This document shows, piece by piece, positions 42,591 through 51,944 of a DNA stretch of 64,000 nt. The notes beneath the pieces were generated by a model. That model was not told where the DNA came from. It was given only the letters and a program-made list of their open reading frames with translations, and made no database searches. Made by a program: the position numbers and the translations under genes. The stretch's first letter is position 1, and the number at the start of each line of letters is the position of its first letter. This stretch comes from Faecalispora jeddahensis (GTDB lineage: Bacteria; Bacillota; Clostridia; Oscillospirales; Acutalibacteraceae), in assembly GCF_000577335.1 (NCBI RefSeq), contig NZ_CBYL010000015.1:1-64000 (forward strand), in the 5' to 3' direction.

Positions 42591-44318
42591 ATGCCAAATA
42601 GGCCTTACATGGGGTGTGAAATCCCCGAGATCGCAATGTACACGCCCTATGTTTCCGGTAAAGACGGCGCGGTCAGTTCAAACAGTCCTTACGCAAGCAG
42701 CGCCGGGCTGGAGATTCTGAGTCAGGGCGGCAACGCTGTAGATGCCGCTGTTGCTGTTTCTCTCGTTCTCGGCGTCGTGGAACCCTATCACAGCGGTATT
42801 GGGGGCGGGTGCTTTCACCTCTTTTACCACAAAGAAAGCGATGCGTTTTATGCTGTGGATGCCCGCGGCGTTGCGCCAATCAACGCTTATCAGGATATGT
42901 TCCTCGATGAAAACGGCGATGTGGACGCAGGGCTGACGGAATTTTCAGGACGTTCGGTTGCAGTACCCGCGCTTTACCGTGCTATGGACAATCTACTGAA
43001 AAAATTCGGCACCATGAGCTGGCAGCAAGTTTCCGCCCCGGCCATCCGTCTTTGCAGACAGGGATTTAAATGTGGATTTCAGTATGCAAGAATCAGCAAT
43101 ACAGCGGAGGCGGAGCATAACCGCGATTCGTACGAAGGCTTTCGGGAACTGTACCTGCACGACGGTAAGCCCAGAACCTTTGGAGAGTTGATTTACAATC
43201 CTGATCTGGCAGAAACCATGGAGAGCGTGGCGAAAAACGGCGCAGACTGGTTTTATAACGGGCCGGTTGCAGATGAGATTGTGCAGCAGGTAAACCGTGA
43301 TCAGGGTCTTTTGGTAAAAGAAGACCTTACCGGATGCCGGCCCAAGCCCCGCACACCAGTTCGCAGCAGCTACCGGGGCTATGAGGTGGTCTCTATGCCG
43401 CCCCCATCTTCAGGCGGCACACATCTGATTCAGATGCTCAACATCTTAGAGAATTTTGACTTGGGGAGCATGGGCTTTCATTCGGCAGAAAGCATCCATA
43501 TCATCGCAGAAGCAATGAAACTGATGTTTGCAGACCGCTCTGTGGCCATGGGTGACCCCGACTTTGTGGAAATTCAGCAGGAAAAGCTTCTGTCCAAAGA
43601 GTATGCTCATAAGCTATCTGCAAAGATCGACCCGGACCGGGCTCAGGAGTTTGCACCGGTAGAGGGAATTGAAGCCCGGGAGTATGCCGGCTGCACCTCT
43701 CATTTTTCCGTCATGGACCGCTTTGGCAACGTTTTGGTGCAGACGCAGACCATCCGTAACTGGTGGGGATGCGGAATCGTGATTCCCGGGCGCGGCTTTG
43801 TCATGAACAACACAATGGCCGATTTCAGCCCCAAGGTCGGGGTGCGCACCTCGCAGGGGCTGGCCTATGGCATGGCAAATGCGATCCGCCCCGGAAAAAC
43901 GCCTCTTTCCAGCATGTCTCCGACCATCGTTCTGAAGGATGGAGTTCCCTTTCTCGCCGTGGGTGCGGCAGGCGGGCCAAGAATCATTACAAGCACTCTG
44001 CAGTTGATTTTGAACGTGATCGATTACGGGATGATGATGGACCCGGCGATCCGGACACCCCACATGTGCTGCCTGACAAAAGAACAGGGGCTGGAATTGG
44101 AAAACGGCTTTTCTCCCGATACCATTCGCTTGCTGGAAAAAAAGGGACACCGCATTCTGGAAACCACCAGCTTTGGCAATCTGCTGGTACTGCCCAACGG
44201 AATTCTGAGAAAGGACGATACTTTCTTCCCCGGCGGCACCAGCCGCGCAGATGGCGGCAGCGGTGCGCTGACTGAGTTCGGTACCATAGCGCTGGACGGC
44301 TTATGCTTTCAGCCGTAA
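42591..44318 (+). CDS. Gamma-glutamyltransferase (Ntn hydrolase), no signal peptide
   Basis: 575-residue proenzyme of the GGT family. The predicted autocleavage and nucleophile Thr369 lies in GCTSHFSVMD; the large subunit has the LSQGGNAVDAAVA motif and the small subunit has GGPRI and the loop SSMSPTIVLKDG. GGT transfers or hydrolyses gamma-glutamyl groups. Classic bacterial GGTs are secreted, but this N-terminus has no signal peptide, so a cytoplasmic enzyme acting on imported substrate from the co-transcribed SSS transporter is likely. AAGGAGGAG upstream of the ATG. Confidence 0.9.
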   Translation: MPNRPYMGCEIPEIAMYTPYVSGKDGAVSSNSPYASSAGLEILSQGGNAVDAAVAVSLVLGVVEPYHSGIGGGCFHLFYHKESDAFYAVDARGVAPINAYQDMFLDENGDVDAGLTEFSGRSVAVPALYRAMDNLLKKFGTMSWQQVSAPAIRLCRQGFKCGFQYARISNTAEAEHNRDSYEGFRELYLHDGKPRTFGELIYNPDLAETMESVAKNGADWFYNGPVADEIVQQVNRDQGLLVKEDLTGCRPKPRTPVRSSYRGYEVVSMPPPSSGGTHLIQMLNILENFDLGSMGFHSAESIHIIAEAMKLMFADRSVAMGDPDFVEIQQEKLLSKEYAHKLSAKIDPDRAQEFAPVEGIEAREYAGCTSHFSVMDRFGNVLVQTQTIRNWWGCGIVIPGRGFVMNNTMADFSPKVGVRTSQGLAYGMANAIRPGKTPLSSMSPTIVLKDGVPFLAVGAAGGPRIITSTLQLILNVIDYGMMMDPAIRTPHMCCLTKEQGLELENGFSPDTIRLLEKKGHRILETTSFGNLLVLPNGILRKDDTFFPGGTSRADGGSGALTEFGTIALDGLCFQP

Positions 44319-44375
44319 ATCCTTCAAATAAGAAATCGCCCAAAAACATGCGGTCTGCCTATTCCGCCAGATACG

Positions 44376-44420
44376 AAAAGCTCCCTCCGACCAGCGTTTT
44401 GCCGTTCGGAGGGAGCTTTT
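44376..44420. terminator. Bidirectional terminator
   Basis: Stem AAAAGCTCCCTCCGA / TCGGAGGGAGCTTTT between the convergent GGT and TPR-protein genes. Confidence 0.88.
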
Positions 44421-44422
44421 AT

Positions 44423-45073
44423 TTAATCTTCTTTTGACTCGAGCTTCAGAATATGAGAATCGATGATCTGGCGGAAGGTCTGGTTGCTGCCGCGATTGCC
44501 ATGCTCATCTTTGTAATGCAGCGGGCGGTAATGAGGGGTCAGCGTCTGCTGCTTTAAAAACTGCAGGGCTTCCTTGCGGCTGCGCGCGTGTTCAATCACA
44601 CCCGCCATTTTTACGGCGTACATCGCGTCATACGGCTCCAGACGATAGGCTTCGGCAAAATTGGTGAGAGCGGCCTCGTGCTTCCCCAGATTTTCCTGTG
44701 CCTGCGCCAGAATCACATACATCTCCGCGCGGCTTTTGGCCCATCGACTGATGGTGACGCCGTCCTGGATCATCGTCCCGTAAGAAAGGCGGTCCCATCC
44801 CGAGGTTTCCAGATACTGCTGGGCATATTTGGCCGTCAGCTCGTCATTTCCGCCCAGCCAGCTGCACGCGGTGGCGGCAATATAAAGCTGCTGCGGCGTT
44901 TTTGGAGTGCCACAAAGAGAAATCACCTTGCTCAGACGTTCATGATCATTTTGAAGCTTTGCATACAAACGCTGCGCCTCTTCCTCTTCTGTATAATTGA
45001 CAGGGATTGAGGCCCCGATTAATCGGAATAAAGCTGCCGCTAAATCCGGGCGGCTATTGGCTGCGGATTCCAT
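44423..45073 (-). CDS. TPR-repeat protein of unknown function
   Basis: 216-residue cytoplasmic helical protein with two recognisable tetratricopeptide-like repeats (MYVILAQAQENLGKHEAAL and NFAEAYRLEPYDAMYAVKM, about 118-160). No catalytic motif; probably a protein-interaction scaffold. The ATG at 45073 is chosen; upstream in-frame GTG/TTG codons add three residues. It lies 50 bases after clpC on the same strand and could be a trailing member of the ctsR operon, though a separate role is possible. Confidence 0.65.
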   Translation of the reverse strand: MESAANSRPDLAAALFRLIGASIPVNYTEEEEAQRLYAKLQNDHERLSKVISLCGTPKTPQQLYIAATACSWLGGNDELTAKYAQQYLETSGWDRLSYGTMIQDGVTISRWAKSRAEMYVILAQAQENLGKHEAALTNFAEAYRLEPYDAMYAVKMAGVIEHARSRKEALQFLKQQTLTPHYRPLHYKDEHGNRGSNQTFRQIIDSHILKLESKED

Positions 45074-45126
45074 TGACAACACCCACTTTCACTTCTATGA
45101 ATGCCTCTATTATATCCGCAGTCCAG

Positions 45127-47592
45127 TTATTTCTCAAGAGGGGATTCTACAAAAATAAATTCACCGTTTTCGAAATCGCATACAACCCGGTTCCCTGCGT
45201 GCACTTTTCCTTCCAGCATCAGCTCCGAGAGACGATCCTCAAGCTTTGTCTGAATCGCGCGGCGCAGCGGACGAGCCCCGTAGATCGGGTCAAAGCCCTC
45301 TTTGGCGATTTCCGCCACGGCGGCCTCGGCAAACTCTGCGGAGATACCGATTTCACTCAGGCGCTTCTGCAAGGTCTTGAGCATACGCCCTGCGATTTCG
45401 CGGATATTCTCATCGGTAAGCTTATGGAACACAATAATGTCGTCCACACGGTTCAGAAATTCGGGGCGGAACGTGCTTTTCAGCTCGCCGAGCACCAGTT
45501 CCTTGACCTTTTCGCTGTCCAGCTTCTGGTTCTCCTCCGACGCAAAGCCAAGGCTGCCCTTTTTCTCGGTGATCAGGCGCGCGCCGACGTTCGAGGTCAT
45601 GATGATCACGGTATTCTTGAAATCGACCTTCCGTCCCTGCGCGTCGGTCAGACGGCCATCCTCCAGAATCTGCAGCAGGATGTTAAACACATCCGGATGC
45701 GCCTTTTCGATTTCGTCGAACAACACCACCGAATACGGCTTGCGGCGCACGGCCTCAGTCAGCTGACCGCCCTCATCGTAGCCCACATATCCGGGAGGCG
45801 AGCCAACCAGACGGGACACGGTGTGCTTCTCCATATATTCGGACATATCCAGACGGATCATCGCGTTTTCGTCGCCGAACATCGCTTCGGCCAAGGCCTT
45901 GGTCAGCTCGGTTTTACCAACGCCGGTCGGCCCGAGAAAGATGAACGAGCCTACGGGGCGTTTCGGGTCTTTCAGTCCGACGCGGCCGCGGCGAATGGCT
46001 CTAGACACAGCGCTGACGGCCTCTTCCTGCCCGACCAGACGCTGATGCAGGGTTTCTTCCAGATGCAGCAGGCGCTCGCTTTCCTCTTCGGTCAGCTGAA
46101 CCACGGGGATTCCTGTCCACACAGACACCACGTTTGCGATATCCTCGGGAGTGACCTCTCCGCCCTCATGCGAGCGCTTCTCGGTCCACAGGTTCTTCTG
46201 CCTTTCCAGCTCTTCTTTGGCCTTTTTCTCTTCGTCGCGCACCTTGGCGGCCCGCTCGAATTCCTGCGCGTTGATGGCGGCGGCTTTCTCCTGCTCCAGC
46301 TCCTTGATGCTCTTTTCCAGCTCCTGCAAATCGGTAGGAGCGGTAAAGGCACGCAGACGCACACGAGAGGATGCTTCATCCATCAGGTCAATGGCCTTAT
46401 CCGGCAGGAAGCGATCCGCGATATAGCGGGAAGAAAGCTTCACGGCAGCGTCGATCGCCTCATCGGTAATCTTGACCTTATGATGCGCCTCGTACCGGTC
46501 GCGCAGACCCTTCAGAATCTCGATCGCTTCCTCTTCGCTCGGCTCGCCGACCATGACGGGCTGGAACCGGCGCTCGAGAGCAGCGTCCTTTTCGATATAT
46601 TTGCGGTATTCGTTGATGGTGGTCGCACCGATCACCTGAAAATCACCGCGGGCCAGCGCAGGCTTTAAAATGTTCGCGGCGTCTGTGGAGCCCTCCGCGG
46701 AGCCGGCACCGATGATGGTATGCAGTTCATCGATGAACAGAATAATGTTCCCCGCGCTGCGCACCTCGTCCATTGCGGCCTTGATTCTCTCTTCGAAATC
46801 GCCGCGGTACTTGGTACCGGCAACCATACCGGTGAGGTCCAATGTAATCACGCGCTTGTTTTTCAGAAGCTCCGGCACCTGGCCTTCCGCAATCTTCAGG
46901 GCAAGACCTTCCGCGACGGCTGTTTTGCCGACGCCGGGCTCGCCGATCAGGCAGGGATTGTTCTTGGTGCGGCGGGACAGAATCTGAATCACGCGCTCAA
47001 TTTCCGTCTGGCGGCCGATCACCGGATCGATGCCGCCCTTTGCAGCCAGCGCGGTGAGGTCACGCCCGAACTGATCGAGCGTTTTGGTAGCGCTTTTACC
47101 GCCCTTGCCGGACGAAGTCGATGGCATACCGGGAGCGGGAGCGGAATCCTCCCCGCTGCTCAGAGCGGAGCTGATTTCATTCAGAATGTCGCCGGACTTC
47201 GCGCCAAGCGACTGGAGGAAACGCACGCCGTAGCTGTCGCCCTCCGACAAAATCGCGATGAGCAGATGCTCGGTTCCCACGTAGTTATGGCCAAGCCGTG
47301 CGGCCTCCATGACGGCGATCTGAAGAATCCGCTTGCTGCGGGGCGTAAAGTCATCCGCGGAAAGGCTGGTTTTTGTGCCGGTTCCGATCTTTTCGGACAT
47401 CAGCTGTTCCAGCTGTGCGGCTGTCACCTGCAGCTTATTCAGCACTGTGGCGGCCACGCCCGTACCCTCTTTCAGCAGGCCCAGCACAATATGCTCGCTG
47501 CCGATATAGGTATGCCCCAGATTTTCCGCCGATTCAATGGCAAGGTTCAGCGCAGTGTTTGCTTTTTCTGTAAATCCGTTAAAACGATACAT
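45127..47592 (-). CDS. clpC: ATP-dependent Clp protease ATP-binding subunit ClpC
   Basis: Hsp100 unfoldase that feeds arginine-phosphorylated and adaptor-bound proteins to ClpP. 821 residues: Clp N-domain (1-145), AAA+ domain 1 with [15 protein letters not shown], a middle UVR-like coiled coil ([13 protein letters not shown]), AAA+ domain 2 with [20 protein letters not shown] and the sensor-2 tail. The ATG at 47592 ([12 protein letters not shown]) is the true start; the frame stays open upstream through mcsB by chance. Last gene of ctsR-mcsA-mcsB-clpC. Confidence 0.97.
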   Translation of the reverse strand: MYRFNGFTEKANTALNLAIESAENLGHTYIGSEHIVLGLLKEGTGVAATVLNKLQVTAAQLEQLMSEKIGTGTKTSLSADDFTPRSKRILQIAVMEAARLGHNYVGTEHLLIAILSEGDSYGVRFLQSLGAKSGDILNEISSALSSGEDSAPAPGMPSTSSGKGGKSATKTLDQFGRDLTALAAKGGIDPVIGRQTEIERVIQILSRRTKNNPCLIGEPGVGKTAVAEGLALKIAEGQVPELLKNKRVITLDLTGMVAGTKYRGDFEERIKAAMDEVRSAGNIILFIDELHTIIGAGSAEGSTDAANILKPALARGDFQVIGATTINEYRKYIEKDAALERRFQPVMVGEPSEEEAIEILKGLRDRYEAHHKVKITDEAIDAAVKLSSRYIADRFLPDKAIDLMDEASSRVRLRAFTAPTDLQELEKSIKELEQEKAAAINAQEFERAAKVRDEEKKAKEELERQKNLWTEKRSHEGGEVTPEDIANVVSVWTGIPVVQLTEEESERLLHLEETLHQRLVGQEEAVSAVSRAIRRGRVGLKDPKRPVGSFIFLGPTGVGKTELTKALAEAMFGDENAMIRLDMSEYMEKHTVSRLVGSPPGYVGYDEGGQLTEAVRRKPYSVVLFDEIEKAHPDVFNILLQILEDGRLTDAQGRKVDFKNTVIIMTSNVGARLITEKKGSLGFASEENQKLDSEKVKELVLGELKSTFRPEFLNRVDDIIVFHKLTDENIREIAGRMLKTLQKRLSEIGISAEFAEAAVAEIAKEGFDPIYGARPLRRAIQTKLEDRLSELMLEGKVHAGNRVVCDFENGEFIFVESPLEK

Positions 47593-47609
47593 AGATCGTC
47601 CCCCCTTTT

Positions 47610-48629
47610 TTATGTTACATTCAGCCGCTGAGATACAGTGCTTGCGCGAAGCGCATCCCGCTCGGCTGTGGTCATTTTCTTTGTCAGCATCATGGTAGCA
47701 GGCTGTACCTGCACGATCAAACTGTTGATGGTGTCGTACGAAATTCCGGTGAGAAGCTCCGTGGCGACTCCCATTCTCACGTAAGAGATCAGCCGCATGA
47801 ATTCGTCGCTGCTGAGAACACGGGCGCTTTTCAGGATCCCGATGGAACGGAAGATCTGGTCCTGCGTTTCCACCGTTTTCACCAGCTCGGCCCGGGCTGC
47901 GCGCTCCTGCGCGATCAGCTGGCCCGCAATGCTTTTCAGGTTCGCGATCGCGGACTGCTCGCTCAGGCCCAGCGTCACCTGATTGGAGAGCTGATAGATC
48001 GCCCCCACCGGCTCGCTGCCCTCGCCGTAAATGCCGCGGATCACAAGCCCCAGCTTTGACAGGCTGGACGCTACCCGGCGCATCGCGCCGCTTTCCTGAA
48101 GCGCGGGCAGATGCAGCATCAAAGACGCCCGCATGCCGGTGCCCAGATTGGTGGGGCACTGGGTCAGGTAACCCAAATCCTCGTCGAACGCGAAATGCAG
48201 GCTTTCGTTCAGCAGAGCGTCCACACGGTCCACCATTTCGTAGGCGCCCTCCAGATCAAGGCCCTCACACATCACCTGAATCCGCAGGTGATCCTCTTCG
48301 TTGATCATGACCGAGACGGTTTCATCCTGCGTCAGCAGAAGACCGCGGCCGTTCGGCGCCGAGATAAACTCCGGGCTGACCAGATGGCGTTCCACCAGGG
48401 AGACCGCCTCGTTCTGGCTGATGTCATCGAGACTGATAAACCGAAATTGATTGGAAATGGAGCTGTTGCCGCGCATCACGGCATCGCGCACCGCCTGCTC
48501 CACCTTTTCCCGCTGCTCGGCGGTCATCTTCACCGGGAACGGATAATCGCTCAGGTTGCGGGCCAGCCGCACGCGGGTACTGATGACCACGTCGGCCTCC
48601 TGCCCGCTTTTTTCATACCATTTCTTCAT
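47610..48629 (-). CDS. mcsB: Protein-arginine kinase McsB
   Basis: Phosphorylates arginines on unfolded proteins and on CtsR, marking them for ClpCP. 339 residues of the phosphagen-kinase fold: STRVRLARNLSDYPFP (N-lobe), and the catalytic Cys158 in QCPTNLGTGMRASL. It overlaps mcsA by four bases (ATGA) and clpC follows after 17 bases. Normal family length. Confidence 0.96.
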   Translation of the reverse strand: MKKWYEKSGQEADVVISTRVRLARNLSDYPFPVKMTAEQREKVEQAVRDAVMRGNSSISNQFRFISLDDISQNEAVSLVERHLVSPEFISAPNGRGLLLTQDETVSVMINEEDHLRIQVMCEGLDLEGAYEMVDRVDALLNESLHFAFDEDLGYLTQCPTNLGTGMRASLMLHLPALQESGAMRRVASSLSKLGLVIRGIYGEGSEPVGAIYQLSNQVTLGLSEQSAIANLKSIAGQLIAQERAARAELVKTVETQDQIFRSIGILKSARVLSSDEFMRLISYVRMGVATELLTGISYDTINSLIVQVQPATMMLTKKMTTAERDALRASTVSQRLNVT

Positions 48630-49153
48630 GCTTTGCCGCCCCCCTCCAGCGCTTTGATCTCGTCGCGCAGCACCGCCGCACGCTCAAAATCCTGGCTTTC
48701 GACCGCCTCGCGCAGCTCTTTCCTTTTGCGGCTGAGCTCCGTATCCTCCTGCGGGGCCACGCTCAGCTTTGCCTCGGGCTTTACCCGCAGGGCCCGGCTG
48801 CTCGGGCGCTTGCCAAAGTGCTTGGTGTTGCCGTGTATCCTCTGGATCGACGGCATCATGCGGTCGCGGAAGGTATTGTAGCATTCGGCACACCCAACCT
48901 TGCCGCTCTGGGCGATCTCCCCAAAAGAAGAGCCGCACCCCGGGCACCGGACGGTATCTGTCATTTCGGGAACAGGGTTCCCGAAAAAACTGCCAAGCAG
49001 GCTGTTAAAATCCAGCGCAAAGGGGTACAAAAAATTGCCGTACCCCGCTTTCTGCGCGCATTCGCCGCACAGAGCGTATTCGGTCAATTCGCCGTTCACA
49101 ATGATTTTTACATACGTAGTCGCCGGGTTTTTCCCGCACATCTGACATTTCAT
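48626..49153 (-). CDS. mcsA: McsA, activator of McsB
   Basis: 175 residues: two zinc-finger CxxC pairs (MKCQMCGKNP...CGEC and RCPGCGSSF...CAEC) and a C-terminal UVR helix-pair (about 135-172, LRKRKELREAVESQDFERAAVLRDE-like). It binds and activates McsB. ATG; operon second gene, 20 bases after ctsR and overlapping mcsB. Confidence 0.93.
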   Translation of the reverse strand: MKCQMCGKNPATTYVKIIVNGELTEYALCGECAQKAGYGNFLYPFALDFNSLLGSFFGNPVPEMTDTVRCPGCGSSFGEIAQSGKVGCAECYNTFRDRMMPSIQRIHGNTKHFGKRPSSRALRVKPEAKLSVAPQEDTELSRKRKELREAVESQDFERAAVLRDEIKALEGGGKA

Positions 49154-49172
49154 GACAATCCCTCCTAAAAGC

Positions 49173-49622
49173 TCAAATCTGTGTCATCAGCATATGCTTA
49201 AAAATCGCGGCGCGAAGCACATCCCGGTTTTCTTTCGGTACATTCTGATAACATCGGTCGTTCAGGGCCGCTGCCATAATGTTTGCCGCTTTTTCCGAAA
49301 TAATATCGCGCTGAAGCAAATTTGAGAGCATAATGCGCGCCGTCGCGCTGTCGAGCGAATCCCCGACGCAGTTGACCGTGTGCATGATCGCGCTGCTTGC
49401 GTCCATCTGAATCTGTGTGATGCGGATATACCCGCCGCCGCCGCGCCGGCTTTCTACCAGGTAACCCTGTTCGGGCGTAAAGCGAGAGGTAATCACATAG
49501 CTGATCTGACTGGGAACGCACCCCAGTGATTCGGCCAGCTCGTTTCTTTGAATTTCTGCTCTTCCGTTTTCTTCTTCCAATAGTGCCAATATATAATTGG
49601 CAACATGATCACTGATTTTCAT
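49173..49622 (-). CDS. ctsR: Transcriptional repressor CtsR
   Basis: Heat-sensitive repressor of clp genes. 149 residues: winged-helix N-domain with SLGCVPSQISYVITSRFT and the glycine-rich wing tip RRGGGGYIRI that acts as thermosensor, and a C-terminal dimerisation domain. ATG at 49622 with GGAAGGG upstream; the frame extends upstream to 49721 through its own operator region. It heads ctsR-mcsA-mcsB-clpC and is autoregulated through the site at 49649-49665. Confidence 0.96.
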   Translation of the reverse strand: MKISDHVANYILALLEEENGRAEIQRNELAESLGCVPSQISYVITSRFTPEQGYLVESRRGGGGYIRITQIQMDASSAIMHTVNCVGDSLDSATARIMLSNLLQRDIISEKAANIMAAALNDRCYQNVPKENRDVLRAAIFKHMLMTQI

Positions 49623-49648
49623 AATCACCCTTCCAGTCGAAGTTTGAT

Positions 49649-49665
49649 TTTGACTTTCTTTGACT
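49649..49665 (-). promoter_or_regulatory. CtsR operator
   Basis: Minus strand AGTCAAA-GAA-AGTCAAA, an exact match to the CtsR heptad direct repeat with three-base spacer, lying just downstream of the -10 box of the ctsR promoter. Confidence 0.9.
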
Positions 49666-49676
49666 TTATAAATCTT

Positions 49677-49716
49677 ATTATAAAGAGCGGCCGCTCGATA
49701 GTCAAAGTCAGTTAAA
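49677..49716 (-). promoter_or_regulatory. ctsR promoter with overlapping second CtsR-like site
   Basis: Minus strand TTGACT (49700-49705), 17-base spacer, TATAAT (49677-49682). On the plus strand AGTCAAA-GTC-AGTTAAA (49700-49716) overlaps the -35 box and is one base off the CtsR repeat, in opposite orientation to the first operator. Confidence 0.75.
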
Positions 49717-49968
49717 GTCAATTTCCACTTATTTTGCCAAACAGTAGCAATTTAACTCGCTCAGCATATTATTTTCTAACGATTATAAATTGTTTCTTGC
49801 GTTTTTGCTGCCCCGCCCTCTTCTATTGTATTCATTTGGGCGGATTTCAAGCGCCGAAAAAAACATTTGCGGAGAAATTCCCGCTGGAAATGACGCAGCA
49901 AAATTATTGTAACACCATTTCTCCGCATGCAATATACTATAGTGTAAACCGAAAGGAGGAATACAATA

Positions 49969-50118
49969 ATGTGTAACAATAATAATGGCTTTGGTGGCTG
50001 CTGGTGGATCATCATTTTAATCCTCATTCTGTTTTGCTGCGGTGGCTGGGGCAATAGCGGATGCGGCGGATGCGGCGATTGTGGCTGCAACAATAATTGC
50101 GGCGGCTGCGGCTGCTAA
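49969..50118 (+). CDS. Cysteine/glycine-rich microprotein with hydrophobic segment
   Basis: 49-residue open frame with a strong ribosome binding site (GAAAGGAGG, about 8 bases before the ATG) and a downstream terminator. It has 11 cysteines (residues 2, 11, 23, 24, 32, 35, 38, 40, 44, 47, 49), Asn and Gly, and a hydrophobic run at 12-22 (WWIIILILILF). The C-terminal half is a CGxCG pattern. It resembles small Gly/Cys-rich spore or envelope peptides of Firmicutes in style, but I do not recognise a family. It is divergent from ctsR and monocistronic. Confidence 0.65.
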   Translation: MCNNNNGFGGCWWIIILILILFCCGGWGNSGCGGCGDCGCNNNCGGCGC

Positions 50119-50153
50119 TTCTACAATCAGCAAACTACCGTCTAACCCGCACA

Positions 50154-50192
50154 CGAAAAGGGAGCTGTGGAAACCCCACAGCTCCCTTTTCG
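50154..50192 (+). terminator. Terminator of the microprotein gene
   Basis: Perfect 17-base stem CGAAAAGGGAGCTGTGG / CCACAGCTCCCTTTTCG, 35 bases after the microprotein stop. It is symmetric and could work on both strands. Confidence 0.85.
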
Positions 50193-50363
50193 CAAGCAAG
50201 CTTTTGGCTTTGTTTATCAAATCAAGAGTCTCGTCTGTTTCGGCTAAAATTGCGTCCGGCAGCGTCAACCATGCCAGGAATACGGCAAGTATTCCTGTGC
50301 TGCTTCTCTGCCGGGCATCATTTCATCCCGAAAATCCGCCGATTCTTCTTTGATAAACAAGGC

Positions 50364-50627
50364 CTAGTTTTTTGTTTCGTTTTTGGATTGGTATAACAGC
50401 AGCGCCTGCGCGAGCTGATCGGGACACGACGTATTTCTGCGCCCGCAGCGGATTCCCCGCAGCCGCCCGATCACATCGTCGATCTTCATCCCCTGCACCA
50501 GAACGCCGATTCCCTGGCTGTTGCCGCTGCAGCCGCCGACAAACTGCACCTGCTGGACGGTATCTCCGTCCACATCGAGAACGATTTTTGAAGAACATAC
50601 ACCGCTGGGACGAAATTCATACTGCAT
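50364..50627 (-). CDS. TSCPD domain-containing protein
   Basis: 87-residue protein named for its C-terminal motif NTSCPDQLAQAL. It has conserved cysteines in GVCSSKI, GGCSGN, RCGRRNTSC. The domain also occurs at the C-terminus of adenosylcobalamin-dependent ribonucleotide reductases, where it is thought to bind metal; stand-alone copies are of unknown function. ATG at 50627 (MQYEFRPSGVCS); a longer frame is unsupported. Confidence 0.85.
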   Translation of the reverse strand: MQYEFRPSGVCSSKIVLDVDGDTVQQVQFVGGCSGNSQGIGVLVQGMKIDDVIGRLRGIRCGRRNTSCPDQLAQALLLYQSKNETKN

Positions 50628-50669
50628 TGCTTTGCCCCCTTTTCTGTTTTTCAGAATGCTCAAACCGGT

Positions 50670-50704
50670 GATTTCTTCCCTCTGCTTTCGGCAGGGAAGA
50701 AATC
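50670..50704. repeat. Palindromic intergenic repeat, copy R6
   Basis: GATTTCTTCCCTCTGC-TTTCG-GCAGGGAAGAAATC between the PHP and TSCPD genes. Core as in the family; outer bases GAT/ATC differ from other copies but still pair. Confidence 0.75.
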
Positions 50705-50728
50705 ATCATTTTTTAGGTCAGCTGCCAA

Positions 50729-51574
50729 TCAGCCGCCGGATTTGATCTTGCGGCTTTTCTTTTTGAGCGCCTCGAGCTGCTCGTCGGGAGCGGTAAAAGC
50801 CCCCAGCGCGCAGGAATGTGAGGTGTACATTCCGTGAAAGTCGGAGCCGCCGGTCATGAGCAGGCCCCGCAGGCGCGCCAGCGCGATGTACTGGGGGACA
50901 TCCTCTTCCTTGTGAAGAGGGTGCCATACCTCAATCCCATCGATCTCTCCCCGATCGGCCAGCTCCAGCATCAGATCGTGGCCGTCATACTGGCCGGGAT
51001 GCGCCATCACCGCAACGCCGCCTGCCTCGTGAATCTGCCGGATGACATCGTGCACATCGGGATATTCGATCGCGCAGTAAGCAAGGCCGCCGCGCGGGCT
51101 GAACAGCTTATGAAACACCGAACCGAACATTTCGGTGGTATAGCCCGCATCGATCAGCGCGTGCATGATATGCTGCTTGTAAATATTCGTACAGCCCTGC
51201 GCACGGCGCAGGATCATTTCTGCCGGAATCGGATACAGCCGCATGACCTTCTGCATCATAATATTGGCGGCCCGTTTGCGCGATTCACCGATGCGCTTGC
51301 ACAGACCCTCCAGCCGGTCGGGGCTTTCACAGTCATACCCCAGAATATGTACTTTCCTGCCCCGTGCGTTATCGTAAGCAGAGATTTCGATTCCGGGAAT
51401 GACCTCTACCCCCTGGCGATCCCCAAAAATCTTCGCGCGGGTCGCGCCCGCGAAGGTATCGTGATCGGTTACCGCAATCGTACCGATCCCTTTTATTTTC
51501 GCCAGCATCACCAATTCATCAATAGAAACCGCGCCGTCCGACATTCTTGTATGACAATGCAAATCCGCTGCCAT
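50729..51574 (-). CDS. PHP domain phosphoesterase (RNase AM/TrpH-like)
   Basis: 281-residue PHP-fold metallo-phosphoesterase. Metal motifs are DLHCHTRMSDG at the start, AVTDHDTF, IPGIEISA and VMAHPGQYD with a late GGSDFHG. Relatives hydrolyse 3',5'-nucleoside bisphosphates or trim RNA 5' ends (YciV/TrpH type). ATG with GGGGGG-type site upstream. It is flanked on both sides by family hairpin repeats (R6 and R7). Confidence 0.88.
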   Translation of the reverse strand: MAADLHCHTRMSDGAVSIDELVMLAKIKGIGTIAVTDHDTFAGATRAKIFGDRQGVEVIPGIEISAYDNARGRKVHILGYDCESPDRLEGLCKRIGESRKRAANIMMQKVMRLYPIPAEMILRRAQGCTNIYKQHIMHALIDAGYTTEMFGSVFHKLFSPRGGLAYCAIEYPDVHDVIRQIHEAGGVAVMAHPGQYDGHDLMLELADRGEIDGIEVWHPLHKEEDVPQYIALARLRGLLMTGGSDFHGMYTSHSCALGAFTAPDEQLEALKKKSRKIKSGG

Positions 51575-51685
51575 ATCATAATCCCCCCATCAATCCTTCA
51601 TATTTAGTATATCAAATCGAAAAATAAAATGTAAGCTATTTCTTCGTGTATCATCAACGGATCGAAGCGGGCTTCCCTGAAAATG

Positions 51686-51722
51686 GCGGTTTCTTCCCTG
51701 CCGAGAGCGGGGAAGAAACCGC
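51686..51722. repeat. Palindromic intergenic repeat, copy R7
   Basis: GCGGTTTCTTCCC...GGGGAAGAAACCGC in the 370-base PHP-ABC gap. The outermost flank continues the palindrome (AAAATG before, CATTTT after). Confidence 0.8.
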
Positions 51723-51782
51723 AGTCATTTTAAAGTTACATTGTTTCTAATCCGTTATCATCAGATGAGGACACAGGAAAAA

Positions 51783-51895
51783 GGGAACAAGCCAAAGCTT
51801 TTACAAGCCCGGCTTGTCCCTGCGCAATCATACAGTAATTTTACTTTCAAAAAAGCCATTGGATGCTCCCTCGCCTTTGGCAAGGGAAAATTACT
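51783..51895. repeat. Two further hairpins in the 51575-51944 gap
   Basis: First hairpin GGGAACAAGCC / GGCTTGTCCC (51783-51820). Second, a degenerate repeat-family member around TCCCTCGCCTTTGGCAAGGGA (about 51867-51886), bracketed by AGTAATTTT (51834-51842) and AAAATTACT (51887-51895). The gap has no supportable gene; these hairpins lie just after the ABC permease stop (minus strand) or in the PHP leader. Confidence 0.5.
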
Positions 51896-51944
51896 ATTTT
51901 CACAGAAAATTATTTTTAAATAAATTGGCTATGCAGACAGAGCT

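Noticed and set aside
47593-48159. Upstream in-frame extension of clpC giving a 1010-residue protein
   Set aside because: The extra 189 residues lie opposite-frame within mcsB, are Arg/Ala/Gly-rich shadow sequence, and the true ClpC start [12 protein letters not shown] has its own ribosome binding site at 47592.
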